A stretch of 64,000 nt of DNA from Pseudochelatococcus sp047501465 (GTDB taxonomy: Bacteria; Pseudomonadota; Alphaproteobacteria; Rhizobiales; Beijerinckiaceae). Position 1 is the stretch's first letter; the number at the start of each line of letters is the position of its first letter. The notes under the pieces were generated by a model. That model was given only the letters and a program-made list of their open reading frames with translations. It was not told the DNA's origin and searched no databases. Where the stretch lies: contig NZ_JAZDRL010000001.1 of NCBI RefSeq assembly GCF_047501465.1, forward strand, positions 496,001 to 560,000. Reading direction: 5' to 3'. Positions 46,406 to 56,205 of the stretch are shown piece by piece. The position numbers and the translations under genes were made by a program.

Positions 46406-46987
46406 TTAGAAAACAAACCGTACCGCAGCAAAGCCCGCCACGACGAAAACGGTCAGCACGCCTAAAACGACTCCGAAATGCTCCTCGACAATCCGGCGGA
46501 TCGGATTGCCATAACGGTGCAATAAACCAGCCAGGATATAGAACCGCGCTCCGCGTGTGATAAGTGATAAAACCGTGAACCATAGCACGTCATAGCCAGC
46601 AAACCCTGAGGTAATGGTCACTAGCTTGTACGGGATTGGGGTGATGCCTTTGATCAGAATGATCCACTCGCCATACTTGGCATATGCTGCGCGGAAGGCT
46701 TCTACATTATCGCCATAGCCATAGGCAGCGATTAACCATTGGCCAAGCGAGTCGTATAATAGGGCGCCAATTGCATATCCTAGAAGCCCCCCAACAACAG
46801 AAGACACGGTGCACACACCTGCATAGAACAGTGCTTTGTTAGGGCGTGCCAGCGCCATAGGTAGCAGGAGCACATCTGGTGGTATCGGGAAAAATGAGCT
46901 CTCCGCAAAAGAGACGGCTGCCAATGCCCACACGGCATAAGGACTGGCAGAAAGGGAGATAACCCAGTCATATAAACGGCGAAACAT
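46406..46987 (-). CDS. YqaA/DedA-family membrane protein
   Basis: A 193-residue protein from ATG 46987 (MFRRLYDWVISLSASPYAVW); the longer frame to 47116 is less likely. The DedA/SNARE-associated signature is SFAESSFFPIPPDVLLLPMA (a re-entrant loop with PIPPD) and LIKGITPIPYKLVTITSGFA. DedA proteins support membrane homeostasis and lipid or proton handling. Its partner downstream is DsbB. Confidence 0.85.
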   Translation of the reverse strand: MFRRLYDWVISLSASPYAVWALAAVSFAESSFFPIPPDVLLLPMALARPNKALFYAGVCTVSSVVGGLLGYAIGALLYDSLGQWLIAAYGYGDNVEAFRAAYAKYGEWIILIKGITPIPYKLVTITSGFAGYDVLWFTVLSLITRGARFYILAGLLHRYGNPIRRIVEEHFGVVLGVLTVFVVAGFAAVRFVF

Positions 46988-47270
46988 AGGGATCCAATCG
47001 GCTATACGTGTACAACTCAAACAACGAACGCACTCGATGATGGGCAATGGGTATTGTTTGCGGCCTTCGAGATCAAGATGAAACAAGCACGGAAATTGCT
47101 TTTTATGTGCCAACATGTTGAGACAGCGCTTATCTGATCCGTTTGCAATAGACTAATTTGACGCATCGTCCCACAAAGCGATATCCATTGAGAGCGCTAT
47201 CTCCTCACATTCGGAGGTATTGCTCAGATGATTCCAGCTGGCAAATAAACGTTCCGCGGAGAATAAGAGC

Positions 47271-47939
47271 GTGGCGGGAGAGGAAGGCGAGACAGTGACC
47301 GGAGAGAAAGCCAAAACAGAGGCCCTCCCCCACAGCCCAAAACCGGCACGCACAGGGCGTCGCTTGCCAAATGGTACACCGCGGGATCGTTATCACGATA
47401 TTATTCAGGCTGCCGCGATCTTGTTTGCTGAGCGCGGTTATCTCGCTACATCTATGCGTGATATCGCAGAACGGGTCGGGCTGCTGGGCGGTTCGCTTTA
47501 TCACCACATCCGCTCAAAGGAAGAGCTGTTTGTAGCGGTACATGATTTTGCGCTCCAGCATGCTGCGGAGCAGATCGCTGATGCTACTCAAGGAATTGAA
47601 GAGCCATGGGCGCGGCTTGAGGCAGCATGTGTGCGCCAGCTTGAAATCCAGCTTGATCCTGACATTGTTGAAGTACCATTCCTGACCGATTTTCGGAATA
47701 TTCCACCAGAAATGCTGGAAAAGCTTATCGCTCGTAGAGATGTCTTTGAGCGCGCTTATATCGAGCTGGTTGAGGCCCTGCCACTACCCCCGCAGATTGA
47801 TAGGTCTATCTACCGGGTTCTGTTGCTCAGCCTGATAAACTCTGTGAGTTCGTGGTATCGGCCAGGCCGTATGACGCCAACTGAAATCGGTCATCAAATC
47901 ATCGGTGTTTTCCGTCATGAGGTACAATCCGGTACGTAA
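47271..47939 (+). CDS. TetR-family transcriptional regulator
   Basis: A 222-residue protein. The HTH lies at about 45-90 (IIQAAAILFAERGYLATSMR, DIAERVGLLGGSLYHHIRSK), preceded by a basic disordered N-terminus. The ligand domain follows (EEPWARLEAACVRQLEIQLD). GTG 47271 is the listed start; GTG 47295 is an alternative. It lies divergent from yqaA-dsbB and before the ETF-QO gene, in the same direction as the latter. FadR/KstR-like TetR regulators of acyl-CoA metabolism often neighbour electron-transfer flavoprotein genes; a role here is inferred. Confidence 0.85.
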   Translation: MAGEEGETVTGEKAKTEALPHSPKPARTGRRLPNGTPRDRYHDIIQAAAILFAERGYLATSMRDIAERVGLLGGSLYHHIRSKEELFVAVHDFALQHAAEQIADATQGIEEPWARLEAACVRQLEIQLDPDIVEVPFLTDFRNIPPEMLEKLIARRDVFERAYIELVEALPLPPQIDRSIYRVLLLSLINSVSSWYRPGRMTPTEIGHQIIGVFRHEVQSGT

Positions 47940-48155
47940 TATATCCGATATTTTTTAAAGAGCCTTTGAGAAGCTTGTACACAGGCGTTGATTCCAGATT
48001 AGAATCCATTCAACTTCAAGCCAACAAGCCTGCAAAGGGCTTGACGGTGCTCAGGGCTTCTGGTTGACCTAATAACTTGCCAAACATTTGTTTGGTTGCG
48101 GGAATATCCAGGCCCGCCAATGAGCGCTCGCAAGAGTTTGGGGAGAGATAAAAAG

Positions 48156-49838
48156 ATGACCGATATGGCAGACGGCCGCGAATCCATGGATTTCGACGTT
48201 GTGATTGTGGGCGCAGGACCAGCAGGTCTGGCAGCTGCTATTCACATTAAACAGCTGGCTGCCGAAAATGGCTCTGAAGTTTCTGTGGTTGTCGTCGAAA
48301 AGGGGTCTGAGGTCGGTGCGCACATTCTATCAGGTGCTGTGATTGATCCTTCTGGTCTTGATGAGTTGCTGCCTGGATGGCGCGAAGCGGAAGATTGTCC
48401 GCTGACCACACAAGTGAAAAGTGATCATTTTTACCTGCTTGGCCCCGCTGGCGGCATCCGCTTGCCTAACTTCCTGATGCCGCCGTTAATGCATAATGAC
48501 GGCAACTTTATTGGTTCTCTTGGCAATGTAACGCGCTTTTTGGCTACACGTGCGGAAGAGCTTGGCGTAGAAATCTATCCCGGCTTTGCTGCTACTGAAG
48601 TTCTCTATAATGAAAGCGGCGCTGTGATCGGTATTGCCACTGGCGATATGGGCATTGGTCGGAATGGAGAGCCGCGGGCTGATTTTACGCGTGGTATGGA
48701 GCTTCGCGGCAAATACACATTCTTTGCGGAAGGCGCGCGCGGCAGCCTGACCAAGCAGCTTGTTGCCCGCTTTGGGCTCGATAAGGATCGCTCACCACAG
48801 AAATACGGAATTGGTCTCAAGGAACTGTGGCAGATTGATCCGGCCAAGTTCAAGCCCGGTCTCGTGCAACACAGCTTTGGATGGCCACTGAATAGTGGCA
48901 CGGGTGGCGGATCGTTCCTCTACCATTTTGAGGACAACATGGTTGCTGTGGGTTTTGTGGTGCACCTGGACTACAAGAACCCTACCCTGTCGCCCTTTGA
49001 CGAGTTCCAGCGCTTTAAAACGCATCCGATGATCCGGGATACTTTTGCGGGCGGCAAACGCCTTTCATATGGTGCGCGAGCCATTACGGAAGGTGGTTGG
49101 CAGTCGGTTCCTCAGCTTGCTTTCAACGGTGGTGCATTGCTTGGTTGTGCTGCGGGTTTTGTTAATGTTCCGCGCATTAAGGGCAGCCACAATGCCATTG
49201 CTTCAGGCATGTTGGCAGCTCGCTCAGTCATCTCTGCTCTTGAAGCGGGGCGTGCACACGATACCTTGCAAGATTATGAGGATGGCTGGCGCACGTCGAG
49301 CATTGGGCAGGATCTTAAGCCTGTTCGCAACGTCAAACCGCTATGGTCACGTTTTGGCACCTTTATCGGCGTGGCGCTCGGTGGCGTTGATATGTGGATC
49401 AATTCGCTTATTGGCCTGTCGCCTTTTGGCACGCTGCGGCACCGGAAGCGTGATTGCGATTCACTTGCTCGCATCGACCAGGTGAAAATCCTCACTTATC
49501 CTAAGCCTGACGGTGTGTTGACGTTTGATAAGCTCTCATCTGTATTCATCTCAAATACGGCTCATGAGGAAGACCAACCTGCGCACCTCAAGTTAACGGA
49601 TCCATCGATTCCGATTGAGCGCAACTTGCCACTTTATGGTGAGCCTGCACGGCTTTACTGCCCTGCTGGTGTTTATGAAGTGGTCTACAGCAACGAAGAA
49701 ACCCACGCTGATCCACGCTTTGTCATCAATGCGCAAAACTGCGTGCATTGTAAAACATGCGATATCAAGGACCCATCCCAGAACATTACCTGGGTGCCGC
49801 CGGAAGGTGGTGGCGGACCAAATTATCCGAACATGTAA
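48156..49838 (+). CDS. etfD: Electron transfer flavoprotein-ubiquinone oxidoreductase
   Basis: A 560-residue protein from ATG 48156 (MTDMADGRESMDFDVVIVGA), with GGGGAG upstream. FAD-binding GAGPAGLAAAIHIKQL at the N-terminus, ETF-QO core (LSGAVIDPSGLDELLPGW) and a C-terminal 4Fe-4S motif: CPAGVYEVVYSN and NAQNCVHCKTCDIKDPSQNI. It passes electrons from acyl-CoA and amino acid dehydrogenases via ETF to the quinone pool at the inner membrane. A strong terminator follows. Confidence 0.95.
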   Translation: MTDMADGRESMDFDVVIVGAGPAGLAAAIHIKQLAAENGSEVSVVVVEKGSEVGAHILSGAVIDPSGLDELLPGWREAEDCPLTTQVKSDHFYLLGPAGGIRLPNFLMPPLMHNDGNFIGSLGNVTRFLATRAEELGVEIYPGFAATEVLYNESGAVIGIATGDMGIGRNGEPRADFTRGMELRGKYTFFAEGARGSLTKQLVARFGLDKDRSPQKYGIGLKELWQIDPAKFKPGLVQHSFGWPLNSGTGGGSFLYHFEDNMVAVGFVVHLDYKNPTLSPFDEFQRFKTHPMIRDTFAGGKRLSYGARAITEGGWQSVPQLAFNGGALLGCAAGFVNVPRIKGSHNAIASGMLAARSVISALEAGRAHDTLQDYEDGWRTSSIGQDLKPVRNVKPLWSRFGTFIGVALGGVDMWINSLIGLSPFGTLRHRKRDCDSLARIDQVKILTYPKPDGVLTFDKLSSVFISNTAHEEDQPAHLKLTDPSIPIERNLPLYGEPARLYCPAGVYEVVYSNEETHADPRFVINAQNCVHCKTCDIKDPSQNITWVPPEGGGGPNYPNM

Positions 49839-49840
49839 TA

Positions 49841-49873
49841 AAAAAGCGCGCCTTGCTTAAAGGCGCGCTTTTT
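49841..49873. terminator. Rho-independent terminator after ETF-QO, possibly bidirectional
   Basis: Stem AAAAAGCGCGCCTT / AAGGCGCGCTTTTT with a short loop, T-run on both strands. It ends the ETF-QO transcript and could also serve irr, whose stop is 45 nt away on the other strand. Confidence 0.88.
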
Positions 49874-49917
49874 ACTTTATAATTGAATGGGATTTGATAG
49901 TTATCCCAAAGCAGATA

Positions 49918-50442
49918 CTAAGCTTTACGGCGTAGTCGCACGATGACTTCGACACGTGCAACTTCCATGCCCTCGGGCACTTCTGGCAGCTGCGCGACGG
50001 TTAGGCCCGATGCAGGAATATCCATCAGATCGTCATCACCTTCGATGAAGAAGTGATGGTGGTCTGACATATTCGTGTCGAAATAGGTCTTTGAACCATC
50101 AACAGCAAGCTCGCGAAGCAATCCTGCTTCAGTGAACTGATGTAGTGTGTTGTAGACAGTTGCCAGAGATACCGGCACACGGGCGCGAGTGGCTTCCTCA
50201 TACAACATTTCTGCAGTAACGTGGCGATCACCCTTGGCAAAAAGCAACCAGCCCAGGGAAATGCGTTGACGTGTGGGACGCAGGCCAACACGGCGCAGCT
50301 CCTCACGCAACTGGTGCACGGGGCATCCTTTGTGTAAGCCCTGTGGTACGCGGTCAACCGTAATGGCTCCGGGCACTGGCGCATTTTGCTCTGCCGCAAG
50401 CGATACGTTCGTCTTCACTTGCATATTCATCACTTCAGTCAT
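49918..50442 (-). CDS. irr: Iron response regulator Irr (Fur family)
   Basis: A 174-residue protein. After a variable N-terminus comes GCPVHQLREELRRVGLRPTR with a Cys-Pro (residues 40-41) at the site where rhizobial Irr has its heme regulatory motif; the residue after Pro is Val. The winged HTH (HVTAEMLYEEATRARVPVSL, ATVYNTLHQFTEAGLL) and the metal/heme site (FDTNMSDHHHFFIEGDDDLM) follow. Irr represses heme synthesis and activates iron-saving under low iron, and it is degraded on heme binding. ATG at 50442, with later Met choices (MNMQ, MQVK) possible. Confidence 0.93.
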   Translation of the reverse strand: MTEVMNMQVKTNVSLAAEQNAPVPGAITVDRVPQGLHKGCPVHQLREELRRVGLRPTRQRISLGWLLFAKGDRHVTAEMLYEEATRARVPVSLATVYNTLHQFTEAGLLRELAVDGSKTYFDTNMSDHHHFFIEGDDDLMDIPASGLTVAQLPEVPEGMEVARVEVIVRLRRKA

Positions 50443-50710
50443 TGCTTAACCAATCGACCCCGCAAATTCATGTTAAGTTATAATAAGAATGGATTGCATT
50501 TGTCGCAAGCGCGTCGTTGATATCCCGCCATGATCATGGTTGCGAACCGCGCATGGCTGTAGCTTGATTATGACACAGTCACCCTTTACCTGCATCATTC
50601 CTTACTCCGGCACATGAAACAATCATAATTGGCATTAAATGCAAAAACGCTCATTATCATGCTTCTCCAGATTTGTATAAACCCATAGCGTTTCCCTAGG
50701 AATTCAATGC

Positions 50711-51346
50711 ATGGCTCATAAGCCAGATACCTTGCTACTCGTCATCGATGTCCAGAATGACTTTATAACTGGCGGTAGCCTTGCCGTGGATGACAGCAAA
50801 GTCATCATCCCTATTATTAATCGCGTTGCGCGACAATTTACCCATGTTGCGCTGACTCAGGATTGGCATCCTGCGGGCCATGCATCTTTTGCATCATCCC
50901 ATCCTGGTATGAAAAATTTTGATACAAAGATGATGTCATACGGGCCGCAAACGCTCTGGCCGGATCACTGTGTGCAGGACACTCACGGTGCCGCGTTCCA
51001 TGCGGATCTTGATATTCCACACGCTCAAATGGTTGTCCGCAAGGGCTATCAACCGTTGATCGATAGTTATTCTGCCTTCTTTGCCGCAGATCGTGTGACA
51101 GCGACTGGCCTTGCTGATTATTTACGAGATCGTGGGGTGCACCGCCTTGTCTTTGCCGGCCTTGCTACCGATTTCTGTGTAGCGTGGAGTGCGCTTGATG
51201 CTCGTAAGTTGGGATTTGAAGTTCTGGTGCTGGAAGATGCTTGCCGCGGCATTAATCTAAATGGTTCTGTTGATGCTGCCTGGCATGACATGATTGCTGC
51301 TGGTGTCACACGTACGACATCATCAGCAATCGGTGTTGCAGAGTGA
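50711..51346 (+). CDS. pncA: Nicotinamidase/pyrazinamidase
   Basis: A 211-residue isochorismatase-fold protein. Catalytic triad: Asp in LLLVIDVQNDFITGGSLAV, Lys in VVRKGYQPLIDSYSAF, and Cys in VFAGLATDFCVAWSALDAR. Metal ligands are in ALTQDWHPAGHASFASSHPG. It hydrolyses nicotinamide to nicotinate in NAD salvage and would also activate pyrazinamide. It stands alone, divergent from irr. Confidence 0.94.
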   Translation: MAHKPDTLLLVIDVQNDFITGGSLAVDDSKVIIPIINRVARQFTHVALTQDWHPAGHASFASSHPGMKNFDTKMMSYGPQTLWPDHCVQDTHGAAFHADLDIPHAQMVVRKGYQPLIDSYSAFFAADRVTATGLADYLRDRGVHRLVFAGLATDFCVAWSALDARKLGFEVLVLEDACRGINLNGSVDAAWHDMIAAGVTRTTSSAIGVAE

Positions 51347-51684
51347 TACTATCGCTCCATTATTGTGGGAGCTGTGTATGACAATCGAAAGATTAACCAA
51401 ATCGTCATTTCATGCCGAAATATTATTATAGTTCAAGCTATTCAACTAAAGCAGTTTGCATTCAATCTGGTTCACCAAATTGAATGCAGGTTGCGGTGAA
51501 ATACAGGAATCAGAACGGCCGGCGCTCTATATATACGACAGGCGCTGCAAGAGGATAAAGCGATGATCAGGAGCAACAGGATTGCCCCTGGTTTTGAATG
51601 AGCATCAGGTCTGCCCCGAATTTGGTGTATCCTTTTTGGGTTGATGCTATCGCCGATTCATCACTCTGGATGGGTTTTTACATC
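51347..51684. other. Intergenic region between pncA and the SixA-like gene
   Basis: No coding sequence or clear structure seen. The frame of the next gene extends back to 51598, but the first 29 residues are not typical of the family. Confidence 0.4.
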
Positions 51685-52212
51685 ATGTCTCGACGTCTTA
51701 TTCTTCTCCGTCACGCTAAATCGGATTGGCCCGATGGTATTGCCGATCACGAGCGCCCTCTGGGGCGACGGGGCCTTGCAGATTCTCCGCGCATAGGTGC
51801 TTATATTGAATCCCACGGCCTTATTCCCGATTTTGCTGTGGTTTCGACAGCGCGGCGCACGCGGGAGACGTGGGATCTGGTTGAGCAGGAATTCAGCCGT
51901 TCTGTGCCAGCCCGTTTTGATCGGCGTATCTATGAAGCCAAGCCTGGAGCCCTGCTCTACCTGATCCGCGAAACGGAGCCGTCTGTCGGTAGTTTGATGC
52001 TGGTGGGCCATAATCCGGGTTTTGAGGATGTTGCGCGTTTTCTGATTGGCAGCGGAAATATAGAGGCGCGTCAGCTATTATCAGAAAAATATCCAACTGG
52101 CGGTCTCGCCGTTATCGATTTTGCTATAAACAATTGGCGCGATATCGAGGCGCATTCTGGCAAGCTGGATCGATTTATCACACCGCGTAACCTGTCCGAT
52201 GATGATGATTGA
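51685..52212 (+). CDS. Histidine phosphatase family protein, SixA-like
   Basis: A 175-residue protein from ATG 51685 (MSRRLILLRHAKSDWPDGIA). The RHA motif (RHAKSDW) has the nucleophilic His; the second His is in LVGHNPGFEDVARFL; Arg is in STARRTRETWDLV. SixA removes phosphate from His in phosphotransfer domains. The substrate here is not known. The gene precedes ycjX by 75 nt on the same strand. Confidence 0.85.
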   Translation: MSRRLILLRHAKSDWPDGIADHERPLGRRGLADSPRIGAYIESHGLIPDFAVVSTARRTRETWDLVEQEFSRSVPARFDRRIYEAKPGALLYLIRETEPSVGSLMLVGHNPGFEDVARFLIGSGNIEARQLLSEKYPTGGLAVIDFAINNWRDIEAHSGKLDRFITPRNLSDDDD

Positions 52213-52287
52213 CGGTGACAGATGCATGCTAAGTGCATAATCTGGCACCTGTTCTGCCACCATGTAACAGGCTAGGTTCCGCACGCC

Positions 52288-53733
52288 GTGATATCATCGT
52301 CATTCGACACCACACGCGATCTTCTGCGCAATCTCGGTGCCTATGCCGCCAACGCCATTTCGCCGCGCGTACGGCTTGGGGTGACCGGGTTATCGCGTTC
52401 AGGCAAAACCGTGTTTACAACGGCACTGGTGCATCATCTGATTGGGGTGACGCCCCTTCCTGTGTTTCGCGCTTCTGCTGAAGGACGTATTCGTCGCGCA
52501 ATTCTGGACGACCAGCCAGATGATGCTGTGCCGCGTTTTCCGTTTGAGGAGCATCTTGCTACACTGGGAGAGCCGCATCGGCGATGGCCTGAATCCACAA
52601 CACGGATCGCTGAATTGCGTGTTGCGATTGATTATGAACGCCGTGCGGGCTGGCGCTCTGGGCCTGCGCATCTTGCGGTCGATATCGTTGATTACCCTGG
52701 CGAATGGCTGATTGATCTGGCATTGCTCGATAAGGATTTCGCTTCATGGTCTCGCGACACGCTGGCAGCAAGTAGGGCCAATGGTCGTGCGGTAATCGCT
52801 GCACCATGGCACGCAGCACTGGCCGAGCATGATCCGAAAAAGCCCGCTTCCGAGATGGATATCGGCCGGTTGAGCGATTTGTTCAAGGTTTATCTCACGG
52901 CTTTACGTGAGGGGCCAGAGCGAGTGGCAACAACGCCACCTGGTCGTTTTCTGATGCCGGGTGATCTGGCGGGCTCGCCCGCCCTCACCTTCTCACCATT
53001 GGACCTGCCACCGGGGGCTGAGCCAGCACCCAAAAGTTTGCATGCGCAGATGGAGAGGCGCTTCGATGCCTACCGCACGCATGTTGTACGTCCCTTCTTT
53101 CGCGATCATTTTTCCCAGCTGGATCGGCAAATTGTGCTTGTCGATGTGCTGTCAGCTCTGGATTCAGGGCCGCTTGCGCTTGCTGAGTTAGAGGATGCGC
53201 TTGATCGTGTGCTGCTAGCCTTTCGCGCCGGCAGCAATACGCTTATTAGCAGTCTGTTTGCGCCCAGAATTGATAAAGTGCTTTTCGCAGCCACAAAGGC
53301 AGATCATCTGCACCGCTCTGACCATGCGCGGCTTGAGGCGATTTTGCGCCTTCTGGTTGATCGTTCCTTGCGGCGCACGCGGGGTGCTGGTGCACGGGTA
53401 GAAACCATGGCGCTTGCTTCCATACGTGCAACGCGTGAAGCAAGTGTGCGCTCGGGGCGTGAAACCTTGCCGGCTATCGTGGGAACTCCAGAAGCGGGTG
53501 AATGCATCGGCGATGAGCTTTTCGATGGTATGACAGAAGCAGCTATCTTCCCCGGTGAATTACCCGAAGATCCGCACGCCGTTTTCTCGGGTGCCATCGC
53601 TCCGGGAGCCTTACGTTTTCCACGTTTTCGCCCTCCGCTACGGATGCCCGATGCAGCTGGGAGATTACCGCCATTGCCACACATCCGCCTTGACCGTGCA
53701 TTGGAATTCCTCATCGGCGATAGACTGATATAA
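52288..53733 (+). CDS. ycjX: YcjX-family P-loop protein
   Basis: A 481-residue protein (GTG 52288). P-loop GLSRSGKTVFTTALVHHLIG near residue 35, then DLALLDKDFASWSRDTL and APWHAALAEHDPKKPASEMD. It is the family of E. coli YcjX, whose gene usually lies beside ycjF, as here. Its role is unclear; envelope stress has been suggested for YcjX in enteric bacteria. 27 nt separate it from the TIGR01620 gene. Confidence 0.9.
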   Translation: MISSSFDTTRDLLRNLGAYAANAISPRVRLGVTGLSRSGKTVFTTALVHHLIGVTPLPVFRASAEGRIRRAILDDQPDDAVPRFPFEEHLATLGEPHRRWPESTTRIAELRVAIDYERRAGWRSGPAHLAVDIVDYPGEWLIDLALLDKDFASWSRDTLAASRANGRAVIAAPWHAALAEHDPKKPASEMDIGRLSDLFKVYLTALREGPERVATTPPGRFLMPGDLAGSPALTFSPLDLPPGAEPAPKSLHAQMERRFDAYRTHVVRPFFRDHFSQLDRQIVLVDVLSALDSGPLALAELEDALDRVLLAFRAGSNTLISSLFAPRIDKVLFAATKADHLHRSDHARLEAILRLLVDRSLRRTRGAGARVETMALASIRATREASVRSGRETLPAIVGTPEAGECIGDELFDGMTEAAIFPGELPEDPHAVFSGAIAPGALRFPRFRPPLRMPDAAGRLPPLPHIRLDRALEFLIGDRLI

Positions 53734-53759
53734 CGCTTTTAAGCAAGATCGATTGTACA

Positions 53760-54812
53760 ATGACGAATACCTCCGATCCCAAAACGCCTCGCGCCTTCCG
53801 TCTTGATCCCACTGCCGACACTCCGGCGTCTCATGAGGGTGTGGCACGTGAAACGCATTTGCCGCACGGCGTTGTTGTGGTTGAAGAGATTGAGGCCGCA
53901 CCGGAGGAGCAGCAAGCCGTTATCAAAAAACGCCCATGGCGCGCGCCTTGGCTTGGCATATTAATGTCCACCCTAGGTGGCTTGATAACGCTTTGGATCG
54001 TGCTCGGCATTGAGCAAATGGTACGTCATTTATTAACAACGATCCCGGCATTAGGCTGGATTGCCTTGACACTGGCGCTGACTGCGCTGTTAGCCTTCAT
54101 CGCCATCATTATCCGTGAGTTGCGTGGAGTGTTTCGCGAGCGGCGAATAGAGGCGTTGCAACGTAAAGCAGCCATTGCACGTGAAAACGATGACGAAAAG
54201 GCGGCGATTGCAATAGTAGGTGATCTCGTCGCACTTTATTCAACCCGCCCCGAAATGGCACGTGCACGTACAAATCTGGCTGCACTGGGTGAGGATGCTA
54301 TCATCGATGCCACAGATCGCCTTACCATTGCGGAGCAAGAGCTTCTGGCACCGCTTGACCGCAACGCGCGCCGCATCGTGGCAAATGGGGCCAAGCAGGT
54401 ATCGATGGTCACAGCCGTTAGCCCGCGTGCGATTGTTGATCTTGCCTTTGTTCTCTATGCATGTGCCCGCATGGTACGCCAGATAGCGGCACTCTATGGC
54501 GGAAGACCCGGTTTGTTTGGGTTTCTACGGCTTTCAGGGAATGTGTTGTCACACCTGGCGGTGACAGGCGGTATTGCTGTGGGAGATGGAATTATCCAGC
54601 AGGTAATGGGGTTAGGCCTTGCTGCGCGTGTTTCTGCAAAGCTCGGCGAGGGTGTGCTGAATGGCTTACTCACAGCCCGCGTTGGTCTTGCTGCGATTGA
54701 GGTTTGTCGACCACTGCCATTTGTTGCCGTAGAGCCACCCCGTTTTTCGGATGTTGCCTCGGGACTCTTCGATCGGGATAAGCCACCCGCAGATACCCCG
54801 CCAAACGAATAA
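53760..54812 (+). CDS. YcjF/TIGR01620-family inner membrane protein
   Basis: A 350-residue protein with two hydrophobic segments (WLGILMSTLGGLITLWIVLG and ALGWIALTLALTALLAFIAI) and a helical cytoplasmic domain ending in GDGIIQQVMGLGLAARVSAK. Close match in layout to TIGR01620 membrane proteins, the standard partner of YcjX. Probably forms a complex with the P-loop protein. Confidence 0.88.
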   Translation: MTNTSDPKTPRAFRLDPTADTPASHEGVARETHLPHGVVVVEEIEAAPEEQQAVIKKRPWRAPWLGILMSTLGGLITLWIVLGIEQMVRHLLTTIPALGWIALTLALTALLAFIAIIIRELRGVFRERRIEALQRKAAIARENDDEKAAIAIVGDLVALYSTRPEMARARTNLAALGEDAIIDATDRLTIAEQELLAPLDRNARRIVANGAKQVSMVTAVSPRAIVDLAFVLYACARMVRQIAALYGGRPGLFGFLRLSGNVLSHLAVTGGIAVGDGIIQQVMGLGLAARVSAKLGEGVLNGLLTARVGLAAIEVCRPLPFVAVEPPRFSDVASGLFDRDKPPADTPPNE

Positions 54813-54816
54813 CGTT

Positions 54817-56136
54817 TTATTGCGGAGGGGTGCCATTTGCCGACAGCACGTCACCCGCAAGATAGAGCGAGCCGGTGATCAGAACACGCGGTGGGCGCTC
54901 CCATACTGTGTTGTTGAGTGAAGCCAATGCAGCTTCCACACTGCTGAAATGTGACGCCTGAAAACCTGTTTGACGCGCAATCTCCGCCACCTCTTCTGAA
55001 GGGCGCGCAGCAACCTGCGATGAAACTGGCACCGCCAGAATCTCTTTTGCCAAACCACGGAATGGCTGGAGGAATCCTTCAGAATCTTTCGTACCTAGCG
55101 AACCGCATATTATCACAAGCGGTGCAGGATTTTTCTCTTCGATTTCCGCCATTGCGGCGGCCAGTGCGCGGCCACCATCGGGATTGTGCCCACCATCGAG
55201 CCATAGGTCTGCGCCCTCGGGCAACAGCGTAATCAGGCGTCCACGTGCCAGCCTTTGCAAGCGTGCGGGCCAATCCACTTTTAGCATGCCCGCCTCAAAA
55301 GCAGCTGTTGGCAAATTGCTGAAGCCGGCAGCACGCAACGCCGCAATGGCCGTGCCCGCATTTACATGCTGATGCCGCCCTTGCAATTTAGGCATTGGTA
55401 AATCTAAAAGCCCGCGCTCATCCTGATACACAAGCCGGCCGTTTTCCTCATGGATTGAAAAATCCTGACCGCCAATAATTGCCCGCGCGCCACGGCGATC
55501 AGCCTCCGCTTCCAGAATAGCGGTGGTTTCCTCAGCTTGCGGTGCGATAACCGCAGGGGCTCCACGCTTGAAAATCCCGGCCTTCTCTTTGGCGATTTGC
55601 GCAACTGTATCGCCAAGAAAACCTGCATGATCCATTGAAACAGGCGTTACCACACAGGCAGCAGGATCGTTGACAACATTCGTTGTGTCCAAACGCCCCC
55701 CCATGCCCACTTCAAGTAAGAGTATATCGGCAGGATGCTCGCAGAAAAGTAATAGTGCAGCAGCCGTCGTCATTTCGAAAAACGTAATGGGTGCGCCAGC
55801 ATTCACTTTTTCACAACGCTGAAACGCTTCAACCAGCGCTTTTTCGCTTACAAACTGTCCACCACCTGGCTGGCCAATGCGGATGCGTTCATGAAATTTT
55901 ACAAGATGCGGCGACGTATAAACGTGCACCACAAGACCTGCAGCCTCCAGAATTGCGCGCATAAACGCAATCGTGGAGCCCTTGCCGTTGGTGCCCGCCA
56001 CGTGGATCACCGGCGGCAATCGTTGCTCAGGATGTCCAAGCTGCTCTAGCAGGCGTTTGATCCGATCCAGTGATAGATCAATGGCTTTCGGGTGGAGCGC
56101 CAAAAAACGCGCCAGCAAGGCCTCGGAGGATTCCAT
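54817..56136 (-). CDS. folC: Bifunctional folylpolyglutamate/dihydrofolate synthase
   Basis: A 439-residue Mur-ligase family protein. P-loop VAGTNGKGSTIAFMRAILEA, EVGMGGRLDTTNVVNDP and GHNPDGGRALAAAM are FolC signatures. It adds glutamates to folate and, in bacteria, makes dihydrofolate from dihydropteroate. It follows accD on the same strand, 69 nt downstream, as in other Hyphomicrobiales. Full length, with no frame damage. Confidence 0.95.
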   Translation of the reverse strand: MESSEALLARFLALHPKAIDLSLDRIKRLLEQLGHPEQRLPPVIHVAGTNGKGSTIAFMRAILEAAGLVVHVYTSPHLVKFHERIRIGQPGGGQFVSEKALVEAFQRCEKVNAGAPITFFEMTTAAALLLFCEHPADILLLEVGMGGRLDTTNVVNDPAACVVTPVSMDHAGFLGDTVAQIAKEKAGIFKRGAPAVIAPQAEETTAILEAEADRRGARAIIGGQDFSIHEENGRLVYQDERGLLDLPMPKLQGRHQHVNAGTAIAALRAAGFSNLPTAAFEAGMLKVDWPARLQRLARGRLITLLPEGADLWLDGGHNPDGGRALAAAMAEIEEKNPAPLVIICGSLGTKDSEGFLQPFRGLAKEILAVPVSSQVAARPSEEVAEIARQTGFQASHFSSVEAALASLNNTVWERPPRVLITGSLYLAGDVLSANGTPPQ

Positions 56137-56205
56137 ACATACGCCTCCAGCATTGCCTTCATCATGGAGAAAGGCAATGCAAGCAATCAGTTCTAACGAT
56201 CAGGG

